The position numbers and the translations under genes were made by a program. A DNA stretch of 64,000 nt, from the NCBI GenBank assembly GCA_963995505.1, contig OZ023197.1, positions 14,630,475 to 14,694,474 of the forward strand, given 5' to 3'. The notes below the pieces were generated by a model. That model was not told where the DNA came from and did not search any database. It was given only the letters and a program-made list of their open reading frames with translations. Of the stretch, positions 1 through 11,107 are shown in pieces (positions within the stretch are counted from its first letter, which is position 1; each line of letters begins with the position of its first letter). The DNA is from Hypericum androsaemum (taxonomy: Eukaryota > Streptophyta > Magnoliopsida > Malpighiales > Hypericaceae).

Positions 1-661
1 GTATTTAACCATGTTGAGAGAAAAAAAGTGAACTTGCTCATTTATACAAATAATCATGCCATACAATTTTGTAACTTCACGTTGCGCCAACTAATTCAAG
101 TTGAAGTTGGGTAAGATTTTTAACAGGTGATAAATCTATTCCAACAACTATTTAACATTAATGTATTTATAAGTGCTCAAACTCGAGATCTCTTATTTAA
201 GTTAGAATAACTCTATTAGCGGTTAGATGATGCACGTGATTGTTGGTTTTTACTTCTAACACATTACCAAAAAAGACAAATGGACCCCTAAAAAAAGACA
301 AATGGTCAAACATTCATTTTCCATTAGAAAGTGGAAGTAAACAAGAATATAACCGCTTTACTTTTTCATTGATGAAAGAGAACTAGACTAGGATACTCTA
401 TTATGGAAAACTACACCGGATCAAACTTGCATGGCCTAAGTGTAGACTAGAGTTAATGTAATAAAGACATTCCTACGCAAAAAAAAAAATATTGGGTTGG
501 AAAACAACGCAAACTTTGACTAATTGAGCATCCAAGCAATATTTTTTTAATAAAAAAACTACTTAATTTAGTATCCAAACACTCCTTTAAATAGTATACA
601 GATACTCGTTTAGGCTAATTAATTTCGATATAAGTTGGATCTAATCACAAAATGATAGCAC

Positions 662-793
662 AGTTATCAATGTCACGGAGTTGTTTCAAATGGTAAGATA
701 ATTGAATTCATTTAAGAAGATCTTTAGTTCAAACCTCACGAATATATCTGGCCCCGTAAAATAAGGTCCGACAATGCTCGACTTTAAATATCG
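662..793 (+). mobile_element. possible short SINE-like insertion
   Basis: A 13-bp direct repeat AAAATGATAGCAC occurs at 649-661 and again at 794-806, bracketing 132 bp. The bracketed part contains GTTCAAACC (about 729), similar to the B box of tRNA-derived Pol III promoters. There is no clear A-tail and the A box is weak, so a SINE is only one reading. The alternative is a chance or replication-derived direct repeat. Confidence 0.3.
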
Positions 794-1335
794 AAAATGA
801 TAGCACGGTTTTCACCATTGAATTTTTGACCCGTATATTTTTCTTAAAACTTGCACTCAATACATGTGATCAAGATAGAACAATCGTTAGTTTCTCTTTT
901 AATACACATTTATACTCTTTTGGCAGTCCAAGTCAACCTACATTCTTTTTTTTGGGCACCAAAGTCACCCTACATTCACGCAACTAAAAAATGAGCATCG
1001 TTGTCTGTTTCCTGTTTGACGCTTTTAAGAAAATTGAACCGCCGGAATGTCGTAATAAATTGGTTAATCTAGTCGATAAAAAGAGAGATCAGTTTCCTCC
1101 AGCCAACTACAAATTTGTTTTTGGTGTAATAGTCAACTGCAATTTGATTATTCCGCCCAATAAAAATATAACTTGATTCACGGAAAAGAGGACTTCAAAA
1201 GTTACAAATGTAACATGATGCTAAGAACTTGGCTGTTATGGCAGGAATTTTCAAACATTTAAACGAAATTTGGACAACTGGTTCACTTAAAAACCTTGTG
1301 TTTACGTGCACATTTTTATTGGTTGATGAACCATG

Positions 1336-1414
1336 TTACCGAATATTTATTAGTCCGATTAATCCAAATTCGAATATTACCGAATATTTATTAGTCCGAT
1401 TAATCCAAATTCGA
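1336..1414. repeat. 41-bp tandem duplication
   Basis: A 41-bp unit beginning TTACCGAATATTTATTAGTC is repeated head to tail almost without change, which suggests a recent local duplication. No coding role is visible. Confidence 0.85.
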
Positions 1415-1784
1415 GCCTGGACAATTTGACAAATCTCTTATTGAATGCAGAGCAGCATTCACCAAGAACAAAGAGACAGAAAGGGTCTGCAATAAGAGCA
1501 AGAACAAGGCAATACCAGCATATCTTCACATGAACACAACCCAAAAGCCAACCTCTCACTTAAAGAGCAATCAAGCTCCTCTTACTAGCTTGCTCTTACA
1601 CTGGTCAATCAGCTAGATTCACGTACCGAAAAAGGAACAAGTAGGAAAAGGACATTAACAAGGAAGCAGTTCGACTCGAATACCGATGTGATGCCAATGG
1701 AACTATCTCATCCCCGTAAAGCAATGAATCAAATTGTTAATGATCACGGTTAGCATTGGATCGCAGGTGCGCGCGTCTGGTGTG

Positions 1785-4049
1785 TTAATCCGATGTTGAG
1801 ACCAGTCTGCTCAAAGCGTCCGAGACGTGCCTCATCGTGGGCCTCTTTTCGGGGCTACTTTGGACACAAGCAATTGCGATCTTTAGTACGGCGATGATCT
1901 CCTCCTCCTTGTCAACATCTGGAGCTAAGAACGGGTCCAGAACATCAGCTAGCGGTTTCTGCTCTTCTATGCAATGCTGAATCCAGTGAACAAGGTCCAC
2001 CTCCGAGTCGCCCACGTTGACAACTGGGATCCGTCCGGTTATCATTTCGAGTAAGATCACCCCGTAAGAGTAAACATCCCACTTCTGTGATGGCTTCACT
2101 ACTTTGAGCGCTTCCGGGGCCTGGTAGTAAGATCCCAAGTTTGCAAATGAAACTGTCGCAACTTCCGAGCCAGCAGGCGCAGTCCTCTGTTGTCTCTCGT
2201 GGGGTTTTTCTGCAGCAGCCCGGTTAGATTGCATGGTTGGCAAACTTCCAGCGATATTGGCAAGGCGGCCAAGTCCGAAATCAGATATGCGTGGCTCCAT
2301 GTTCTGCCCAAGAAGTATGTTGTTAGGCTTCAAATCTCCATGGACATACTTTTTGGGGCTGAATTCATGCAAATACACCAGGCCTCTTGCTACTCCCTTT
2401 ATGATTTTAAGCCTCACCGACCACGGCAGTGGCGTAAATGAAACCATTCCAGGCTTGCCTGATGACATAAGCAAAAAAAAAGTTAAATTAACAAAAAAAA
2501 GTATACCAAGGACAAAATTCAATTCAATCTTTCAGTTTTCGTTAAAAGAGTTTCTTGTAGACTGACCATGAAGTGCAGTTGCGAGACTTCCATTCGGAAT
2601 GTAATCGTAGATTAGCAACTTCTCATCAACTGACCAGTAATAGGCTCTAAGAGTTGCGATGTTGGGATGTCTTAGCTTTCCAATAGCTTCCACTTCGGTT
2701 TGGAACTCTTTGAACCTTTGTGACCCTCCTTCACCCAGTCGTCTCACTGCCAGGGTTAGCCCATCTTCGAGAACAACTTTGTACACGATACCAATTCCAC
2801 TCTTCCCCAAAACAAAAGCTGAGGCCTTCAGTAGTTCATCCAAATCAAAAGCCACTTGTGAATCCAGAGTCACAAGATCATGCTGCTCCACATGTTCGGA
2901 TAAAGTTTCCGATTCATCCTTCCTAAAGCACAGGCACTCCTTCCTTCTTTTCCGTCCCTTCTCGAAACCGTAGCCGTTCTCCTCCTTGCCTTTACAGCAG
3001 GGACAAATCCTGGAATAGCAATAGGAAAACAGCAACCCGAGTATGCAAATGCCAATTACATCGCAGACAACTATTGCAATCACAGCACCCTTACTGAGGC
3101 TACTCCCTTTCCCATTCTTCCCGACGTCGTAACCAGAATCCTGAGGCGGATAATTCCCTGGAAGATAAGGAATGGATGAAGTTGGACTCGCACCAGCGGT
3201 ATCTGACGAACATGCAGTTTTCAAAGGAGGGCCACAGAGCCCCGGATTCCCAATAAACGCAGTTGGTCCGCGGTTCATCAATGCACCATTTTGTGGTATT
3301 GGACCGCTCAGATTGTTATAAGTTAGATCAATGTACACCTTCTCAGGAAGGTTGCCAAGGCTAGCAGGGATCGAACCGGTAAAGACATTATGCGAGAAAT
3401 CAACCGTCCCTTGCAAATTACTCAAGTTTCCTACATCGCTAGGAATCGAACCATTAAACCTGTTGAAAGAGATATCGAGCTTCTCGAGCGCGACCAAGCC
3501 AGCACCAAAGCCATCAGGGAGAGGACCAGAGAAGTTGTTCTGGCTAAGACCAAGACTCCTAAGCCGCCTACACCGAACAATCTCCACGGGCAACGAACCA
3601 TTCAACGAATTCCGGGACAAATCCAATGTCTGCAACAACTTAAGCTTGGCAACCTCATTTGGCAATGACCCAGATAAGGAATTCCCATAAAGCACCAAAC
3701 TTTGGATCCCCTGAGCATTAAAAATCTCTCTAGGCAAAGCCCCAAAGAGCCTATTGCTCCTCAAATTCACATGCCTAAGTTCAGACAGAGAGCCAAGAGC
3801 AGAGGACAAGGACCCTAAGAGCTTCTTCTTTGGAATACTAACAGAAACAACTCTAAGGTTATTGCAAGTAATCCCATTCCAAGAACAAGGGTCCTCGTCA
3901 GAGGAGTTCCAGTTGGATAAAGACCCTTCTGGGTCTTGGTCTATGGATTGCTTAAAGGATAAAAGCACATACCCTTCACTGTTCAAGGAGTAAACTTGGA
4001 AACGTGGACTTGGGGAGAGGGAAAGAGCAAGCAAAATTAAGAAAAGCAT
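1785..4049 (-). CDS. ZAR1: LRR receptor-like kinase, ZAR1 type
   Basis: Two exons, 4049-2567 and 2458-1785, with a 108-bp intron (donor GTCAGT, acceptor TCATCAG), giving about 718 aa. The first ATG in frame is at 4049 and opens directly into a hydrophobic signal peptide; translation upstream of it would need a TTG. Order: signal peptide, LRR N-cap with the [10 protein letters not shown] motif, about six or seven LRRs, a proline/serine linker, one membrane helix around residues 320-340, a Cys-rich juxtamembrane stretch, then a kinase domain. Glycine loop [18 protein letters not shown] and DFG are present. The usual VAIK lysine position reads LAVRR and the HRD arginine is glycine, so it is a non-RD, possibly weak or atypical kinase. 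The pattern matches Arabidopsis ZAR1 (At2g01210), a plasma-membrane receptor known from asymmetric zygote division. Family assignment is strong; one-to-one orthology is inferred. Confidence 0.92.
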
Positions 4050-4170
4050 GTGATTGTTTTGGAAGATCAAAGCTTTAGTGGAAATGGGGCTTAAAGGTCT
4101 TACCTTTGAGCTCCAGGAACCCAGATAGAGATGCTAATTTGTGGGTAACAATGGAGGAGCTATGGCACAG

Positions 4171-4194
4171 ATAGAGAGAGAGAGAGAGAGAGAG
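4171..4194. repeat. GA microsatellite in presumed 5' UTR
   Basis: A run of about 12 GA units sits about 120 bp upstream of the receptor-kinase ATG. Read on the gene strand it is a CT-rich leader, common in plant 5' UTRs. Confidence 0.7.
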
Positions 4195-4935
4195 GAAGGG
4201 ATGGAGAATTTGGGAGTGTGTGAGAGAGTGTGAAATGGAACAGAGGAAAAGGGTAAAGTTTGTGTATAGTGGTAGCTAGGTGGACAGTGGACTACTGGGA
4301 CTAGACATTGTCACATTGGGAAGGAAGCTGATGCAACCTTTCCATTCGGTTTTATAATACAAAATTATTACACTATTTTCTCTGAATGGGGTCTTCAAAA
4401 AAATTGTTGCACTATATTTTCAATGAATGGTAGCTGGGGCGGATTCATCATCAGATTTAAAGATAATATCATTTCACATACAAATTAATATCACTTGGTA
4501 GGTTATTGACAATTAGATTTAAAGATAATCAAATCTGACGGCCCAAAATATAGTCCCCACCTATAGACAAATTTTCTTTAGTCCCCATTCAATCTGGTCT
4601 CAATGGTAGCTAGGTGGACTACTGGATAAAAATTCTTAAATAGTGTAAAAACAAAATTATTTTCTCTGAATGGGGGGTCTTCATAAAAGTTTTTCCATTC
4701 TCATTCTAGTGTTCCCGATAAATTTCCATTTTTTGGTACCGTAAAACGATGACAAAAGCTCATTTTTATTTTTCCATGTCAGAAAATAGCGAAAGAGTAC
4801 CGTTTCTGAAAATTTTTCCACAAAATGTCCAGTAATTGCCATTTCTGGTTATAACGCTGCCAACTTTTCCGCATGACGCTTCCCTTTCGTCGTTTTCTTG
4901 CATGGCTCTAGTCAGATTCAGTGAAGACTAGGTGT

Positions 4936-5121
4936 GGTTTTGGATTGAGTGGGGACAACATAAAAGAAAGTTGTTCATACATAGGAGATTTTATTTTAAC
5001 CATCAGATTTTATTAAAAATTGTGTCTACAGATCTGACAGTCATCAAAAATCGTATCTGCAAGTCCAAAACCTTGATCCATTTTAGTAGGGATAAGTCTT
5101 GTCCCCACTGAATCCAACCCC
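4936..5121. mobile_element. small MITE with GGATTGAGTGGGGACAA termini
   Basis: The left end GGTTTTGGATTGAGTGGGGA and the right end TGTCCCCACTGAATCCAACC are imperfect inverted repeats about 190 bp apart. The same termini flank the much larger element at 40984-43221, so this looks like a short non-autonomous relative. Just to the right (about 5150-5250), degenerate repeats of TAGTGATATTGGTTTGCATG resemble the minisatellite inside that large element. A target duplication is not clear here. Confidence 0.55.
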
Positions 5122-6083
5122 GGTTAGTCTCCACTTATAGGGACTAAATGAATATCGGTTTGTATGTGTAGTGATATTGAATATTAGTTTGCATGTGAAG
5201 TGATGTTGGCTTGTCGTGATATTGGTTTGCATGTGTAGTGATATTAGTTTGCATATACGTCTCCACTTGAGGACAAATTTTATTTAATTTCAACTCAATC
5301 CAGTCTTCTCTTTACCATTTCCCGGTGCGAAGAAACGCCAAAAAATGGGCATTTTACGAGAACACTAAGAATGGAAAATTTTTCTTGAGGACCTCGTTTA
5401 GGAAAAATAAAAAAACTCTACTGCAGAATTTTAGCCATTTTGTTGGGATATTACTCTTTTGACTAATTCAAATATAAATATGAGACTTAAAAAATGACAA
5501 ATATTCTCAACAAATGATTAACATTAGTGAGTTAATAATTTTTCAAATTCGATGCGTAGTTAAAATGATACAACTTTGGACACAGAAAATCAGCAAGATG
5601 AAAATATTAAGGAAGTTTCATTTCCTAGCTTCTGACCTTGCATCTTTGTTTGTCATGAGTTAGGCTAAACCTATTTGTACAGTGTGATTTGATACGTTTT
5701 AATAAATTATTTTGTAATTAAAAATACATAAATTGTCACAAATTTTTTTTAGTTTGACATATTAGTGCATATTTGCTTAATTTTGTTTACACGTCAGTCA
5801 ATATTAAGTACGTCATTTTTACTTGTTTATGTGTTTTGTTTGTTTTTCTTTTTTGTGTATAGATGATTGCTAGCTAGTTACATTGCTAGATTGAACATAA
5901 TTGTATTAAATTACTAATAAGGGGCTAGTTGTAGATACCGTACTATATGCTAGACAATGATATTGTATGATTGTAACGTACACTAAATGAACAGCACCGA
6001 TAGGAGGAGCAATGACCTCTCAAAAAAAAGATAGGAGGAGGAATGGAATGGATAGTTGGATGGTGGGGACCCAGGGAGCCTGC

Positions 6084-7122
6084 TCTTTGTGCGGGTAATT
6101 TTCCAAAAGGGAGTTTATTTCCCCGACAATTCCCTGAATGGGGTTGTCAGAGGATGTTTTCCTTGTCTGGGGTCGAGCCAGAAACCGCTCCAGCGGGAGC
6201 ATTTTTCCTTTGCCAAAAACCGCTCCACCGGGAGCGATTTTCCTTTGCCAAAAACCGCTCCACCGGGAGCGTTTTTCGTTTTGCCAAAAAACGCTCCCAG
6301 TAGAGCGGTTTTGTGTTGTCACTGAAAAAAAAAATTAGCTACAATGAGCAAGGGGGAGAAAATCCAAATAAAAACACACAATGGCTCTTATTCGGAATCA
6401 AACCCAAGGACCTCCACATTTTTAAATAACTGCTCAAACCAACCAAACTACAAGAGCTTACTGATTTATAACTTTGTAATAAATAATATATTTCATAGAT
6501 AAGGGTTCTATGAAATATGTAACATATTATTTTTTAAATAAATACGTATTTGTATAAAATAATATTTTTTAAGTAAAAATGTAAAAATAATATATTTCAT
6601 AAATACAATATATTTAATAAATAATATATTATATAAATACAAATATATGTAATATAAATAAATAATAACATATTACATAAATATAGATAATACATTACAT
6701 AAATACGTATTTATTTAAAAAATAATATATTTCATATATTTATGAAATATATTATTTTTTAAGCTAGAAACCGCTCCATGGGAAGCTTTTTCTTTTTCGA
6801 CCAAAAATAGCTCTATGGGGATACGTATTTATCTAAAAATAATATATTTATGAAATATTTTTCTTTTTCTTTTTCGACCAGAAACCGCTCCCCATGGAGC
6901 GTTTTCTTTTTCGACCAAAAACTGCTCCCCATGGAGCGGTTTCTGGTCGAAAAAAAAGGACCGGAGTCAGAAAAAAAAGACCAGAAACCGCTCCATGGGG
7001 AGCGTTTTCTTTTTCGACCAAAAACCGCTCCCCATGGAGCGGTTTCTGACTTCTAATCAGACGATATTTATTGCTTTCTCCTTTTTCCCGGCGGTGGTCC
7101 ATTTCGACGACTCCCATTTTAT

Positions 7123-7156
<34 letters not shown>

Positions 7157-8216
7157 ATTGTTAAAACGTAACAAGTGACGTTTTATATTCTTATCTTTTG
7201 AAATGTAATGAGTCGGCAAAAATTATCATCAACCAAAATAACTAATATTTTATACATCTATCATATGAAAACGAACAAATCTGGTCCCTAAATTAACAAC
7301 CTATAATAAGCCATATGACATTTCAATAATCTATCCAACGTTAATTGAATAAAATTTCTAATCAAGAAAGAGAGGCCTAGATTGTAATATCAGATAAGCA
7401 TAAAAATAATTTTGGACATCAATTCAAACCGCTCCCCCGGGAGCGGTTTTTGGTTAAAAAGAAACCGCTCCCCCGGGAGCGGTTTTTGGTTAAAAATAAA
7501 ACGCTCCCGGAGGAACGGTTTGTGGTAGCGTTTTTTTAATAAGTTTTCGTTCACTTTGTGTTGCTTTATTATTTTTTTAGCCATCGGTTCACTTCAATTT
7601 TAATTTTCTAGTTTTCAGATAATTAACAAAATAAATTAAAAGTTTCTATCGTATATTTGTGGATGTTTTGCCAAGGTGGACTCGTTATTACAGATGTTAA
7701 TTGCCCAATAACTTATACTACCATATATATTATACAGGTAAAAGTTAAAAAAATAATAGAATCTGAGATTTATTACGACAAAAATTTAAGAGATTTATTG
7801 CAAGCTTACGTGTATAATGGTTAAGACCGGGGTCTGGTTTAAATGGGACAATTGGAATTAAATTGGTAGGATTTTTGGTTAAAAAAAAAGCTCCCAGAGG
7901 ACCGGTTTGTGGTATTAAAAAATGCTCCGTGGGTTTTTGGTATAAAAATAACGGTCCGGCGGGATCGGTTTTTTGGTATAAAACAAAACGCTCCGACGGG
8001 AGCAGTTTTGGTATAAAAAGAAAACGCCCCCACGGGAGCGGTTTGTGGTATAAAATAAAACGCTCCAGCGGGAGCAGTTTTGGGTATAAAAAAATGCTCC
8101 GGTGGGAGCAGTTTCCGCCTCAACCCCAGACAAGGAATACATCCCCTGACAACCTCATTCAGGGAATTATCGGAGAAATAAACCCCCTTTTGGAAAATTC
8201 CCCTCTTTGCGCAAAG
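6084..8216. mobile_element. foldback-like element with hairpin arrays
   Basis: The outer about 110 bp on each side (6084-6195 and 8105-8216) are imperfect inverted repeats: CAATTCCCTGAATGGGGTTG on the left reappears reverse-complemented as CAACCTCATTCAGGGAATTA on the right. Between them lie four clusters of short self-complementary units, consensus AACCGCTCC-N4-GGAGCGGTT, spaced by A/T-rich linkers such as TTTGCCAAA, TTTTCGACCAAA or TTTTGGTATAAAA: 6183-6322, 6768-7052, 7424-7532 and 7868-8119. The middle is AT-rich (6480-6770) with a (TAA)n run near 7126-7155. Overlapping open frames give peptides such as NRSTGS and TAPPGAFF, which are translations of the palindrome and probably not proteins. 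No transposase is seen and no clean target duplication was found, so the class is undetermined. Confidence 0.6.
7126..7155. repeat. TAA microsatellite
   Basis: About ten consecutive TAA units inside the hairpin-array element. Confidence 0.9.
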
Positions 8217-9122
8217 TCACCTTTTGATTTGTTCCAAGTTTTAACTAATCAAGAGTCGAAGTCGGGTGACATTGATGATATAACTTCTTTTTTTTTAGAA
8301 TCGTTCATTGGTGATATAACATTGATCGATGATATAACATTGGTGATATAACTTGGACATGATGCTTCTCGCATTTGTTATTGACCGTGGAGGAGATAAT
8401 GCCATGATTACGACCAATTTATTAAGACCAAACTGACCATAAAAAACATTAAGACCAAACCAAACCTGACCAACTAAATTAATTAAAACCCCACAAAATT
8501 AATTGGGTGAGAGGAGAACAACTGATTGGGACTGACCCATTCATCAGATATCATATATATGTTTCTTTTTTTTTATCTCTGAAAAGTTATATTTTTTTTT
8601 TAGGTAAATTATTCTCAGGTCTCTGAATTATAATTTTATTATTTACAAGTCTTTAATTTTCAAAAATAGTGTACGGGGTCTTTGTTTTTTAAGAAATAGT
8701 AATATCACCGATACTCCAAACTAATGGCAGGGATCAACAAGTATGACCGGTTCTAAAAAAAACAAGTAAGACCACACAATCAAAAGCAAATGTTGACAAC
8801 TAATATGCCAGAGTTGATGTTCCAAGGATGGGATGGGATGGAACGTGGCACAGTTACCACGGTGAATGTCTGCAAGTTTTAATTATTGACCACCGGAAGT
8901 TATCCGAATTGGAGAAGGGGCCAGGTTTTGTCCATTGTCCATTGCCTGTTAAAGCACCCTCTTTTCTGGTGGATTGTCTTGTTCGCCGTTGCATAAAATG
9001 GTGGCAATTTCACTTTTTTTTCTTCTACTAAACTAACCCGTACTGTTTAGTCGATTATCTTCTCTCCCTCTCTCTTTTCCCTCCACCGCCTTCCCGTTCT
9101 AACTTCTGAAGTTGATTCAGAT
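8217..9122. other. intergenic, no gene seen
   Basis: AT-rich sequence. A 67-codon open frame at 8828-9031 ends in a phenylalanine run from a T tract and resembles no family I know. Confidence 0.5.
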
Positions 9123-9141
9123 TGATCGACCATTCTAATTT

Positions 9142-9260
9142 TTTTTGGGTGAGATTTAAATTGTTTTTACAATTTCGAATTTTAGACGGTCATGAGATTC
9201 GATCCTTCCACTTCATGCTTAAGGACTGACACCGTATCTATCAGACCATACATGAGTTGG
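9142..9260 (-). mobile_element. tRNA-derived SINE, minus orientation
   Basis: A perfect 19-bp target duplication, TGATCGACCATTCTAATTT, lies at 9123-9141 and 9261-9279. The left copy is followed by a T run (an A-tail on the minus strand). Read on the minus strand the 119-bp insert has TGGTCTGATAGATAC near its 5' end (A-box-like) and GGATCGAATCTC further on (B-box-like). This is the layout of a tRNA-derived SINE copied by LINE machinery. It should be silent unless Pol III still reads it. Confidence 0.75.
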
Positions 9261-9577
9261 TGATCGACCATTCTAATTTAATCATAAACCTCGACTACAA
9301 ATTTTTAGAGAACAAACATATACGAATTTTTATGTCAACTCTAACTTAAATTAGTCTATCTAATCACATTAACTTTTTTTTCTAAATTCTACTTCATAAC
9401 CGAGTGATTTTATATTTTATACATCATATATTACAAAATAAATACATACAATTTTTGAAGTGAAATTCTTTCTTACAAATTTCGTATAGATACCTCGCAT
9501 ACTCGTTGGTCTTACTCAAATTAAATGGAAACAACATGAGAGCGAATATATATACCTTTCACAGCCATGTTAATAAG

Positions 9578-10319
9578 TAGGGATGTCAATGGGTAGGGTA
9601 GGGTAGGGTATGGTAGGGTAGGATATTGATAAACGTTACCCATACCCTAGTTTTTTTGGATGGACCCATACCATACCTTCGACCCTACAAATTTTTTATT
9701 GTTAGATTCATACCCTACCCTCCTGGAGACCCAGGATCTACAGGATCTGCAGGGTCCTACCCTTTAACGTTCTGCATTTTGATAATTTTTAATCAAAACT
9801 TAATTTTTATATAAAATTTAAATAAATTCAAGACATCTACTACGTTACACATCAACATTCAATAGAAAATTGATGAAACATCAAATTTTACAATTTAATT
9901 TCAATAGTCCAAGGTTTTTCCTTTAGAGTTTGAAGTACATAAACAATTCAACAAAAGAAAAATATAGCATGTCAGCTTCTAGTGATCAATCATTCACGAC
10001 ATCTTCTAAGCTAGTTTTGAATAACATAATAAATATGTTAAAGTTAACCGTAAAGTATATTATATATATTATCAATACGGTCTAACAAGGGTCTAACTAG
10101 AGTCTAATTAGAGTAAAGTCTAAAATAGGGTAAAAATGTAAGGGTAGGGTCCGACCCACAGGGTCTAACTATGGATTCATACCCTACCCTAGACCCTACC
10201 TCTAAACATAGACCCATATTCATACCCTACCCTAGACCCAGTCAAAGTCAACATACCCTAGACCTATAGGGTAAGGGTAGGGTCCGACCCTCAGGGTATG
10301 GATATTTCTGCCATCCCTA
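9578..10319. mobile_element. hAT-type MITE, TAGGGATG termini
   Basis: Termini TAGGGATGTCAATGGG and TGCCATCCCTA are inverted repeats flanked by the 8-bp duplication TTAATAAG (9570-9577 and 10320-10327), diagnostic of hAT elements. Next to the left end are repeated GGGTA units, with further GGGTAGGGT and complementary TACCCTACCC runs near the right half. No transposase is coded. Related copies occur at 35615-36523 and 37874-38561. Confidence 0.85.
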
Positions 10320-10327
10320 TTAATAAG

Positions 10328-10936
10328 TTGAAACTCCCTTTTCTCTACACGTGCTAAATGCATACTTAATCGTTGGATCCCCGCTTTTCGATCCAACGGT
10401 TAGGGATGTTTCCTGCACGTGCAAAGACACCCGGGTCTCAGCACCATAAGAAAATTGTACCTCGCATATTCACGAGGTATGAAAATAACTTACGAGTCTC
10501 TCACTGGTCGTTAATTTCTCTGTATAAATATCATTATCGTGGTCTTACTTGTAAAGCCATGTTACAAGTCAAGAGTGACCAAATGAAATTGTGGAGGAGA
10601 CAGAACAACTTCTTATCCTGTTTTTTTTTTGTGTGGACAAGAGAAGTTATTACAGGAAAAGGGTTTCAATTCTTACCAAGTGAAAATTTTAAATCTAGGC
10701 GCTTCGTGGCCGGGTCTCATTGCATCGTTAGCGTAGTTCGTATCATCTTACAATCCTAGGACTTTGGAAAGTGCAGGTACTAGTCTATCTACAATTGTTG
10801 CAATGCCTACACTTCATGTAATATCTCACAAAGAGGAAAAACCAACCAAGCTACCACAGTTCTATAGGCATCCTAATCCTAGTGCTTACATAATGGGATG
10901 AAGACGCTGGCCAGGTGACCGATGAGCAGAGCCGCC
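10328..10936. other. intergenic; unrecognised 128-codon frame
   Basis: An open frame at 10373-10759 (plus) has no recognisable motif, an ordinary AT-rich composition and no supporting neighbours. I do not call it a gene. The rest is probably the 3' flank of the small peptide gene. Confidence 0.4.
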
Positions 10937-11101
10937 TTAGCCACCGCAGGCAGCACCGCATCCGGCCGCTGCGCAGGTGGAACCGTAGGTGTCCTTGTGA
11001 GTAGCCGCGGCTTTGCCCTTGGAAGCACCATCGGCACACGAGAAGACAATGGCTGAAACTATTGAAATGGTGAGGAGTCCAACGAAGAAAACAAGAGCCA
11101 T
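10937..11101 (-). CDS. small secreted Ala/Gly/Cys-rich peptide, candidate
   Basis: Single-exon frame of 54 codons. Residues 1-24 (MALVFFVGLLTISIVSAIVF then SCAD) form a good signal peptide, and the mature part is short, basic, then rich in Ala, Gly and Cys, ending AAAGCGAACGG. The ATG at 11101 is preferred over an in-frame ATG at 11152, since only the former puts the hydrophobic core at the N-terminus. A TATATAAA motif on the minus strand about 250 bp upstream (about 11350-11360) could be its promoter. GC content is clearly higher than the surroundings. I do not recognise the family. A secreted wall, pollen-coat or defence-type peptide is possible but unproven. Confidence 0.5.
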   Translation of the reverse strand: MALVFFVGLLTISIVSAIVFSCADGASKGKAAATHKDTYGSTCAAAGCGAACGG

Positions 11102-11107
11102 ATCGCT

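Larger units (their letters stand above)
1..1784. other. AT-rich intergenic region, no gene seen
   Basis: No reading frame here resembles a known protein; the open frames are short and AT-biased. The stretch holds a possible SINE (about 662-793), a 41-bp tandem duplication (1336-1414), and the presumed 3' UTR of the receptor kinase that ends at 1785 on the minus strand. Confidence 0.6.

Noticed and set aside
991..1176. 61-codon frame
   Set aside because: AT-rich random frame without homology or splice context.
4050..4070. Seven-residue N-terminal extension of the receptor kinase
   Set aside because: It would start at TTG; the first ATG is at 4049 and begins the signal peptide.
6020..8351. 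Short frames with repeated NRSTGS, TAPPGAFF and KPLHRERF peptides, and a CRISPR-like look
   Set aside because: The peptides are readings of the palindromic unit in different frames. The repeats lack unique spacers of constant size and the sequence is eukaryotic, so not CRISPR and probably not protein coding.
9590..9622. Telomeric repeat
   Set aside because: The unit is GGGTA, not TTTAGGG, and it lies at the end of a hAT MITE.
10373..10759. 128-codon frame
   Set aside because: No motif, no splice partner, no promoter; length is within chance for this region.
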